Assembly (NCBI GenBank): GCA_011634665.1
Contig: WAEK01000004.1
Location: 524,001 to 588,000 of the forward strand
DNA: 64,000 nucleotides
Direction: 5' to 3'
Source: Mortierella sp. BCC40632
Lineage: Eukaryota > Mortierellomycota > Mortierellomycetes > Mortierellales > Mortierellaceae
Position 1 is the stretch's first letter; each line of letters starts with the position of its first letter. Below are positions 57,197 to 64,000 of this stretch, piece after piece. Below the pieces are notes generated by a model. That model ran no database searches. It was not told the DNA's origin and worked only from the letters and a program-made list of their open reading frames with translations. The translations under genes were made by a program, and so were the position numbers.

Positions 57197-57638
57197 TATG
57201 AGTAAGAAAAGATATCATAAAAAGACAATTAACAGAGATTTTTTTTTTTTAAAAAAGCCTACCTGTGCCATCACAGAGCTGTAAGACCACGAGCTCCTCA
57301 CAGGAGACTTGTTCAGGAGCCACCTTTTTCCGTCTCTGAATGTCCAACCTCTCCTGCTCCAGAGCCTCCGCCACAGAGACAACAGTTCGGAGAGTTACTG
57401 GCACGATAGAGACATCAGTGAAGCCAGCGAGGGTGAATTGATGGACAAGGTCATTGATGGCAATGTCACGCTCATACACGTTACTGAGCAAGATTGGGTC
57501 CACCACGGGCTGGTCTGCAGCATTGGTGGTAGAGGACGAGCCGGAGGGCGACGAATCCAAAGGTGCCTCGGGGGGTAAGGAAAGGAGGATACGGATGGCA
57601 GTGGTATGTGTTAGGAAGTGGGAGAAAGAGGCCGGCAT
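55334..57638 (-). CDS. D-alanine-D-alanine ligase-like ATP-grasp protein (six exons)
   Basis: Exons 57638..57263, 57115..57038, 56901..56292, 56172..56024, 55931..55848 and 55662..55334 give 541 aa. All introns are GT-AG and each junction restores family sequence: CDGT|ELDGFAGLSMVHELE, IPFTGSDS|TFYVATTSKP, FEQ|YWEGYGLEW, GYGR|VDIRTAEMD, SFDK|GSSSMANILIL. ATP-grasp features include MIVKPSISYGSINIS (nucleotide-binding lysine and serine loop), FVEQFLAGREFTVLVVGD, RVDIR, and the metal-binding VVLEVNANCGLS. In bacteria the family ligates two D-Ala for peptidoglycan; fungi lack peptidoglycan, so here it is probably another carboxylate-amine or peptide ligase. An acidic insert (~residues 230-260) is not typical. 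No transport signal is obvious. Introns 1 and 5 contain long CT tracts near the acceptor. Confidence 0.88.
55674..55731. repeat. (GA)n microsatellite in intron 5 of the ATP-grasp gene
   Basis: On the transcribed strand this is a (CT)n tract ending about 12 nt upstream of the TTAG acceptor at 55664-55663, where it can serve as the polypyrimidine tract. Confidence 0.9.
57141..57192. repeat. (GA)n microsatellite in intron 1 of the ATP-grasp gene
   Basis: (CT)n on the transcribed strand, ~25 nt upstream of the ATAGAG acceptor. It is the second such tract in the same gene. Confidence 0.9.
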
Positions 57639-58422
57639 GGGAGCAAAAGACTGAATTTAGTGGGGAAGGGTGTGTGAGAGAGTGCGGGGATTAGGTTCCA
57701 CACGTTAAGACATGCAAGGACGCGCGGTGGTCCGTGTTCACTGGGGGGGGAGAAAAGGGGGTATGTGCAGAAGTGAGAGACTGTGATAGAAGAAGTGACA
57801 GAGAAAAAAGAGAGAGAGAAGAAGAAGAGGAGGAGGAAGAAGAAGAAGAAGAAAAAAAAAAAAAAAAAAAAAAAAATAGTTGTTGCAGCAATGAGAATGA
57901 AAATGAGAATCGGGAATGAGGAATTGTCCTCTTCGGGTCTTTTTTTTTTTTCTTTGCCACCACTCCTCCTCCTCTCCTTGATGCCAACCAATCACCAACG
58001 TTTTTACAAAACTTGACTCTGGATTGCCCATAGAGAGAGAGAGACCATGTGAGGGGGAGAGAAGAGAGAAGAGGGGGAAAGAGGAGGAACGCCAGCACCC
58101 TGCATTCACTACAACACTTATTCGCACATTCGCACATTGCCCACATAAATATGTTACTCTGTGCAAAAATGGCTCTGTATTCTCTACTGCAAAAGAAATA
58201 ACCGTAGAGAGAAAGAGAGAAAGAGAGAAAGATAGAAAGATAGAGAAAAGAGAAATATAGAAAGAGAAAGAAAAAAAAAATATCGAAATTTATGCCAGTT
58301 ATACAATGCCGTTCTTCCTCAAGTCCTCCTTATTGTTTATCCTTTCTCTCTCCCAAACTCGTTCATATCTTCTTCCCTACCTTCCTCACTCCTAGCTATT
58401 TTTTCCCCCGCTATCTTCTTCC
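57639..58422. promoter_or_regulatory. ATP-grasp gene promoter and Kelch-BTB gene 3' flank
   Basis: 784 nt between two minus-strand genes. Contains poly-G near 57743-57750, a GAA/GGA-rich block 57780-57850 running into ~26 A (57852-57876), poly-T near 57940-57951 and (GAAA)n near 58205-58275. No additional gene. Confidence 0.5.
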
Positions 58423-61239
58423 CTATAGGCCAGGTCCTCCAAAGCCTGACGTTCCAAATGCAACGCCATAGCTACCATTGACCATCCGATTCATCACCTC
58501 CTGTCGATGCTGCTCCTCCTTCTTCTTCTTGATTATTTCGGCATCCTTCTCCGTTCCTATCGTGCCAGAAGATATCGACGAAACTCCTGTCACACCTGAG
58601 CGCACACTGGCACCTGAACTACTTGTCACGCTCATCGCCGTTGATGATCCACCTCCAATTCCCCCAGTCTTGTTCCTTGATCCTGGGAATGAGAAAAATG
58701 ATGGCTTGGGTGTCGTTGAACCACTATTGGCACCTCCTGCGACAGGTGGTGGTGGTGGAGACGCTGGAGGGGGCGTCAATGGCTCTGTATTCCAGTACTG
58801 TTGTTGTTGTTGTTGAAACTGTAGCTGCTGTGACAAGCGCTGACTCCGTACCCCACTAGCACCGCTGATCGAAAGTCGGTGATAATCTGTGGGCGGTTGA
58901 GGCGGTGGTGTTGGCTGGAAGAGTCCATGGATATTCTGTTGCTGGGACATGTATCCTCCATAAACTCCACCTTCACCTGCTCCACCGTTGCTTCCTCCTC
59001 CTCCTTCGTAATGTTGTCCAATGCCTGAATGCGAATTATATGGGTTATGGGCCGGGGCAAGACCCTGATGATGTGGATGCAGAATCTGCTCAGCAGTCCT
59101 CCAACCATTATTGTCTCCTTGTCCATGCAATTGTTGCTGTTGCTGTTGAAGCTTAAGTTGTTGCTGCTGCAACATTTTCTTGGCTGCAATCATCACCTTC
59201 AGAGATCGGATCTGGAGACCCGTCTGCTGAGACAGTGCAGCAGTCTCATACACCATGGCGGCTGTGGACATGTTGAGCATCTGATGCAGTGCATGGGTTG
59301 CCAGATCACGAAGTCGATCCAATCCGTACATATCAGCGAGCAACAGCAGTTGTGAGAGCACTTGGGGATGATGCTGCTGTGCCGTCACCAAATGATCGGT
59401 ATACAGATACTGCAAGAATGCCAGAACGACAGTGTAAGGCTCTGGCAACAGGAGTGTTCGCTTTGCAAAGAGAGAAGAGTCGAGATCGCGACTGTTACCA
59501 TTTCCGTTACCGTTACTGTTGGCACCATTACTATCCTTTCCATTACTATTGACATTGTTATTGTTGGTATCATTGGTATTGCCGTTGGATGTTGTAGTGG
59601 GAGAAGGTGCATTGGTCAGATTAGCAGCATCTTGTTCTTCTTGTTCCCGCAAAAGGGCTCCAAAATACGGCCACCGCGCGGCAAGAATGGCCGAGTTGAC
59701 CGGTACACGTTGTTGGTCCGTCGTCAAGATCTCAAAGTCAGCCATTGCCTGATCATTCAGGAGACCAAGTCCAAGCTCCTGTGCCGTCTGGGTCATGGTC
59801 GTTGGTGGATGCTTGTAAATCCCAAAGGCCTCGAGGTCGACGATTGAGACGTGCTCAAAGTTGGTTTGTCGGTTCTGATAGTCGTCTGCGAGATTTCTTG
59901 TCTTGTTGCCAAACACTAGATACTCATTCGACTCCTCAAGGAGCAAGCCCCTGTTCCAAGAGCCCGAACTAAAAACCGTGCCTGTATCAATCCTTGTCCA
60001 GACGAGCGAAGACAGATTCAGTGACCAGATGCTAAACGACTGCTGAGCATTTGTCAAGTAGGTGCCTGAGAGCAGCAAATGCTGCCCGGCAATCGCGCCC
60101 GTAGGGAACCGGAGACCCGGTGGAAGCAGTGCGCCTGTCATCGACTGTGAATGATCCTGGACTTGGAAGCTAGGAGGGTTGAGGACCTGGAGTTCGCGCT
60201 TCACGTCCGTAAAGTTAAAGTTGGAGTAGAGGTAGATGGGATGCTCCTCTTGCTGGACAGGCGACGGGGACATGATGTGTGAGAGACGGTAAATCGAAGA
60301 CCGGTTATTGCTATTCTCACTTGGAGGCGAGCTGCCAAAGTTGCCTGCGCTTCCTGAAAGTCGTGCCATGGGTCCACCCTTCTTGGCCATGCCTAGGCTA
60401 GACGAGCTCTTGCGGAGTGAGGGTGTGTAATGGAGCGAGGTGTTGGACGAGGCCTTGCGAAGATACGATGTTGGGAATCCGTCCATCGCAGTTGGCGAGA
60501 GCTGGTTCGCAGAACCCTGCTCACCAAGTTCACTGCCAATCTGAGGAATGGTCGTACCCTGGCCACTACCACTGACGGCGATCGAACGATAGGAGCCACA
60601 ATGCTTATCAAAAGGCATTGAAGCCACCCACTGCCAGCTGTCGAGGTCAAGCACGTTAATTTCTTCAATGTACTGGTTAGCAATGTCTTGTCCACCAATA
60701 ACCACCAGCTTGCTGCCAGAGATGCTTGATAGATGAGCATAGCGAGGTTTGGGGGCATGAGATGAGGTGGGGATGCGGACCTGGCGCCACTGAAGAAGCT
60801 CAAGGTCAAGGACCTTGATGTCATCGAACACGATCAGGTCCTGAACCTGCTGACCCTCGGAGGCAGCTGGGGCGGGGCCCATGCCACCGAAAAAGACAAT
60901 GGTGTTCTTGTAGGGATTGGCAGAGTGAAAATAGCGCTCCGTAGGGGGTGGCGAGACCTCATTCTCGTCCTCGGCGCCTGGGTCACCGATAATGGGCTTC
61001 TCTGGCTGGACATTAACAATGTCGGAGACGTTCTCCCAGCGAAACTCGTCAAGGTGAAGGATGTAGAGACTATTGGTCATCTGACGATTGTGAATGAGAC
61101 GGCCACCAAAGAGGTAGAGCTTGTCGTCGACGATGGTCATGGTGGCACCGACGAGTGGAGGTGGGATGTCACCGGTGGTGATCCTTGAGGTGGTTGTCAA
61201 GTCCGAGATGGACTGGAGTCCAGCTGCTGGTGCAGGCAT
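58423..61239 (-). CDS. Kelch-BTB protein (LZTR1/Ral2-like)
   Basis: A single-exon frame of 938 aa from the ATG at 61239 (the frame extends 56 codons further upstream but that part is translated repeat). Kelch-type repeats occur at about residues 28-48 (ATMTIVDDKLYLFGGRL), 105-125 (YKNTIVFFGGMG), 160-185 (YAHLSSISGSKLVVIGGQD) and 205-220 (WQWVASMPFDKHCGSY), with weaker blades to ~480. A BTB fold follows at ~498-680 (MADFEILTTDQQRVPVNSAI, WPYFGALLREQ, LPEPYTVVLAFLQYLYTDHL, LADMYGLDRLRDLA), interrupted by an Asn/Gly-rich insert encoded near 59490-59600. The tail is Gln/Pro/Ser-rich. Kelch + BTB without a BACK-Kelch order resembles LZTR1 and fission yeast Ral2, which act on Ras signalling, probably as CUL3 adaptors for LZTR1. 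This role is inferred from architecture. Confidence 0.85.
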   Translation of the reverse strand: MPAPAAGLQSISDLTTTSRITTGDIPPPLVGATMTIVDDKLYLFGGRLIHNRQMTNSLYILHLDEFRWENVSDIVNVQPEKPIIGDPGAEDENEVSPPPTERYFHSANPYKNTIVFFGGMGPAPAASEGQQVQDLIVFDDIKVLDLELLQWRQVRIPTSSHAPKPRYAHLSSISGSKLVVIGGQDIANQYIEEINVLDLDSWQWVASMPFDKHCGSYRSIAVSGSGQGTTIPQIGSELGEQGSANQLSPTAMDGFPTSYLRKASSNTSLHYTPSLRKSSSSLGMAKKGGPMARLSGSAGNFGSSPPSENSNNRSSIYRLSHIMSPSPVQQEEHPIYLYSNFNFTDVKRELQVLNPPSFQVQDHSQSMTGALLPPGLRFPTGAIAGQHLLLSGTYLTNAQQSFSIWSLNLSSLVWTRIDTGTVFSSGSWNRGLLLEESNEYLVFGNKTRNLADDYQNRQTNFEHVSIVDLEAFGIYKHPPTTMTQTAQELGLGLLNDQAMADFEILTTDQQRVPVNSAILAARWPYFGALLREQEEQDAANLTNAPSPTTTSNGNTNDTNNNNVNSNGKDSNGANSNGNGNGNSRDLDSSLFAKRTLLLPEPYTVVLAFLQYLYTDHLVTAQQHHPQVLSQLLLLADMYGLDRLRDLATHALHQMLNMSTAAMVYETAALSQQTGLQIRSLKVMIAAKKMLQQQQLKLQQQQQQLHGQGDNNGWRTAEQILHPHHQGLAPAHNPYNSHSGIGQHYEGGGGSNGGAGEGGVYGGYMSQQQNIHGLFQPTPPPQPPTDYHRLSISGASGVRSQRLSQQLQFQQQQQQYWNTEPLTPPPASPPPPPVAGGANSGSTTPKPSFFSFPGSRNKTGGIGGGSSTAMSVTSSSGASVRSGVTGVSSISSGTIGTEKDAEIIKKKKEEQHRQEVMNRMVNGSYGVAFGTSGFGGPGL

Positions 61240-61821
61240 GGCGAAGGATAGAAGAAAGAAAAAAAGGAGAAAGCTTATAAAAGGACCGAAAGGAGAAAGA
61301 AGAAGAAAAAAAAAATAACAATAACAATAATAACAATAACAAATAAGCAGACTAGATGATGGAGATGGGCACGAGGTCTTCTTCTTCTTCTTCTCTAGCT
61401 CGATCACTTGGAAAAGTGAGTGGGTGGAGAGACAAGGAAAAAAGAAGCTTGTTTTTGGTCGTGGACAATAATATCAATCGATTGTGCGGGTGAATGTCAC
61501 ACCAGCCTGAAGGGTTGCGTGCTTGTTGGTCCCTTGGGTTGGAGAGTTGCACAAAGAAAGGCGAGAACAGACTTGAGTGGTCTGCCGCGTGTGCTTGCTT
61601 TTCTGTCTCTCTTTGTTTTCCTTCCTGTTTATCTCTCGGTGTGTCTGTGTTTGTGTCCGTCGTGGCCACGCGGTCGTCGTTGTTGTCAAGGAAGTAACAG
61701 TGTCGTCCTCGAGTTCGTTCCTGAGATGGTTGCAAGGTGACCTAGAACGCAGGAGGGTCCCAGGAACCTGTTTGTTAGAACCAAGGCTAGGTGGTACACT
61801 CGTGCCTTTATCTTCTTTCTT

Positions 61822-61826
<5 letters not shown>

Positions 61827-61885
<59 letters not shown>
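61827..61885. repeat. (CT)n microsatellite
   Basis: Perfect CT array of about 29 units, preceded by TTTC units. Confidence 0.95.
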
Positions 61886-61887
<2 letters not shown>

Positions 61888-62220
61888 GAACAGCCACTAC
61901 TTCTTCTTCTTCTTCCTAGTCCACGTCTTCTTCCTCTCTCTCCTCTACCAGGATGCTCTTCGAGAGAGCCATCGGGTGATTCAAGAGCCACAGCCAGAGC
62001 CAAAGCGTAAAATCTCAGAGCCATGAAAGATCGGTAGAAAATAGGGACCGGGGGAAACTGGACAGATGACGACGACTTTTTGGAAAACGACGAGAGAAAA
62101 GATAAAAAAAAGTACCCGCGGGCGTGTGCTCTACAGAGGAAGGAGACAGCACCACCAAGGAGGAGGTACATCGCACCCTATGAACGCTCGGGGTATGTCC
62201 GACGTTTGAGCCGACCCGAT

Positions 62221-62266
<46 letters not shown>

Positions 62267-63163
62267 CGCCCCGCTAAAGACATTCTCGCAGGCTGGGATC
62301 CGTTGATGACTATCCCGCAAGAGCCGGGACCAGAGAAACAGGGGGGAGGGGAGACCAGGGCTGGGTAGAAAAAATATCGGAACAAAAGCGACGCGTGCTA
62401 GTCTTTGCCTCTTCTCTGTCCACGCGTCGTCTGTAACGAACGGAGCAAGCGAGCCAAAAAGGAGAGAAGGAAAGGGATGAGGGTCCAAACGCTGGAGCAG
62501 ACGGTGCGAGGAGTCAAGAGAAAGGAGAGAGAGAAAGAGAGAGAGATGTGTCCAATTTGTCCGACGGCCCTGCCCATGCAGGCCAAGGACAATGCAGAGA
62601 GGCAATTTACACAGACAGAGATAAGGTTCCCTGAAGGACTGTCTCTCCGGTCGCTCTCTCTCTCTCTCTTTCTCTTTCTCTTTCTCTCTCTCAGCCATAC
62701 CCCGCTCTGCGCCCGCTGTTCTCCCGCGTTCGTCGCGGCATCGGCATGAGTCGTGTGCATTGTCGAATGTCAATCCCGAGGCTCCGCCATGCATGCATCC
62801 CTCGGAAGAAAGAGTCTCGGGCAAAAGAGACCTGCTTCCTTCTTGAGCTGGGTATGAGGACGAGTGGCCCCGGCAGGGCCCATGGCGCGTGCAGCCAACG
62901 GTCGGCGGGGACAGGTACCTCTGCGTGAATAAAGTAGAGCTGTGCACCAGAAGACTGTGGGAAAGAGAAGGTGGAGCCGGGTAGAGAAGATTACCTTGAC
63001 TGGAAGAGAAGAGAAAAAAAAGAAAAGAGAAAGAGAGAGAATGTATCGCACCGAGGAAAAGGAGTCTGATGGGTCAGGGAGGAGAGAAGGGAGAGGAGTA
63101 TGAGGGTGAAGAGAAAGATGACGGGGCGCTCAGAGAGAGAGAGCTCTCTCTCCTCTCCTCTCT

Positions 63164-63165
<2 letters not shown>

Positions 63166-63206
<41 letters not shown>

Positions 63207-63227
63207 TCTCTCTCTCTCTCTCTCTCT
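63166..63227. repeat. (GA)n-ATG-(CT)n hairpin-capable repeat
   Basis: About 18 GA units followed, after a 3-4-nt interruption, by about 11 CT units, giving a near-perfect inverted repeat. Confidence 0.85.
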
Positions 63228-63405
63228 GGAAGGTCGAGGAGGTCCAAACCCAATGCCGTGCGACTTGTGCAGCTGTGTCGAACAATAGAGTGCAACGGCC
63301 AGCCAAGGCGCTGCACGCCCTTTGGGCGCCACAAACATATACTTTCTCTCTTTACTCCTTTGCTTGTACTTTTCATTTACACACACTTTCAACATACATA
63401 GTCGT

Positions 63406-63441
<36 letters not shown>

Positions 63442-63689
63442 CCTTTCTTTCATCACCACTGTACTCTAGCTCATTGGCAAAGCTCATCCAGGTTGGTGGT
63501 CCATCTGTTATCTCTGGAACAAGGTATAGCGCATCACGATTGAAGGATCCAGGCACGGCCCATCCTGCCCGCAACCCTCCCATCACCAGTACCCACTGCT
63601 CTGTTTACGCCTCTTTGCCTGTAGGCCCACAAAGGACCCATGCTCTTTCTCTTTCTCTTTCTCTCTCTCTTTTTCTCTTTCTCTCTCTC

Positions 63690-63720
<31 letters not shown>

Positions 63721-63724
63721 TCAT

Positions 63725-63957
63725 ATGAGATATCTTCATTTTCGTATTCGCTCTTCCATGCCCCTCTTGCAAACACTCTTTTCCTTCACACCCAACCCTA
63801 ACCCAACCCAGCTCTTTACAAACACAGGCCTCTGGTACCTGGTTGCATTAACATTAATCCTTCTGAGATTGTTGAGCGGGACGGGAGCCAAGAAGAGGAC
63901 GAGGAAAAGGGTGTGGGTGAGAGCGTCGAGAGAGAATGAGCTTTCTCTCTTTCTCTA

Positions 63958-64000
<43 letters not shown>
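63725..64000 (+). CDS. 5' end of a membrane-protein gene leaving the right edge (partial, start tentative)
   Basis: An ATG at 63725 (alternative in-frame ATG at 63758) opens a frame without a stop to the window end. The first ~85 codons are not repeat-derived: a basic/aromatic start, a PNPNPTQ linker, a clear transmembrane segment (GLWYLVALTLILLRLL) and a basic stretch (GAKKRTRKRVWVRAS). After that the frame runs into (CT)n, which is probably an intron: a GTGAGA donor is present just before it (near 63918). The hydrophobic-then-basic pattern fits an ER or mitochondrial signal anchor. Family not recognised. Confidence 0.35.

Larger units (their letters stand above)
61240..63724. other. Microsatellite-rich right-hand intergenic belt
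   Basis: The first ~200 nt upstream of the Kelch-BTB ATG hold (AAT)-type repeats near 61315-61345 and a CTT repeat near 61378-61394, and presumably the leader and promoter. Further right: (CT)n 61827-61885, (GA)n 62227-62261, CT/TTTC tract 62655-62690, (GA)n 63166-63201 followed directly by (CT)n 63206-63227 (able to form a hairpin), (TC)n 63411-63436 and (TC/TTTC)n 63648-63720. Several long frames here are translated repeats. No gene supported. Confidence 0.6.

Noticed and set aside
61686..63401. Several 60-310-aa frames in the right-hand belt
   Set aside because: They are dominated by translated CT/GA repeats, lack consistent splice signals and show no domains.
63785..63802. Telomere-like CCCTAACCC next to the right edge
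   Set aside because: Only one or two units, lying in a coding-like stretch; not a telomeric array.
1..64000. CRISPR arrays, operons, ribosome binding sites
   Set aside because: The DNA is eukaryotic; tandem arrays present are simple microsatellites without unique spacers.

Overview
The window is nuclear DNA of a filamentous fungus, most likely an early-diverging one (Mortierellomycota/Mucoromycota; Mortierella-like is my best guess). The reasons are protein genes with short GT-AG introns (about 80-190 nt), a eukaryotic ribosomal protein gene, an Atg15-type lipase, and several families usually thought of as animal-like (a WNK-type kinase, a C2CD5/CDP138 orthologue, a Ki-67-like FHA protein, an LZTR1/Ral2-like Kelch-BTB protein). 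Mono-, di- and trinucleotide repeats are extremely dense in introns, UTRs and spacers. The species assignment is inference; no rRNA or mitochondrial marker is present.

Layout. 1-69 holds the start of a minus-strand gene that leaves the window. 70-3.0 kb is a microsatellite belt. 3.2-6.8 kb (minus) carries RPL9/uL6 and a two-exon acidic protein of unknown function. 7.5-9.5 kb (plus) is a five-exon Atg15-like lipase with an intact Ser-Asp-His triad. 10.6-16.3 kb (plus) is a WNK-type kinase of 1394 aa, its kinase domain split by a 1.5 kb repeat-filled intron. 16.5-21.5 kb is one arm of a ~5 kb inverted repeat; the other arm is at 48.4-53.4 kb.

The 26.9 kb between the arms contains two kinds of DNA. 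From 21.5 to 38 kb it is gene-poor and accessory. It has a tandem pair of secreted proteins whose N-terminal half resembles domain I of the bacterial delta-endotoxin (Cry) family (copy A intact, copy B broken by one nonsense codon), a decayed beta-trefoil-like secreted protein gene, a small Cys-rich secreted protein, and several low-confidence gene relics. From 38 to 48 kb it is conserved: a Ki-67/Repo-Man-like FHA + PP1-docking protein (minus) and a C2CD5 orthologue (plus), divergently arranged.

Right of the second arm lie a truncated, internally deleted copy of the C2CD5 5' region (53.5-54.0 kb), an unknown exon cluster (54.4-55.0 kb), a six-exon D-Ala-D-Ala-ligase-like ATP-grasp gene (55.3-57.6 kb, minus) and a single-exon Kelch-BTB gene (58.4-61.2 kb, minus). 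A microsatellite belt follows, and the start of a membrane-protein gene runs off the right edge.

Most genes here are unrelated housekeeping or signalling genes. The coherent story is structural: recent duplications (tandem toxin-like pair, inverted ~5 kb repeat, partial C2CD5 copy) have inserted or rearranged accessory DNA between conserved genes. No CRISPR array, rRNA or intact tRNA gene was seen.
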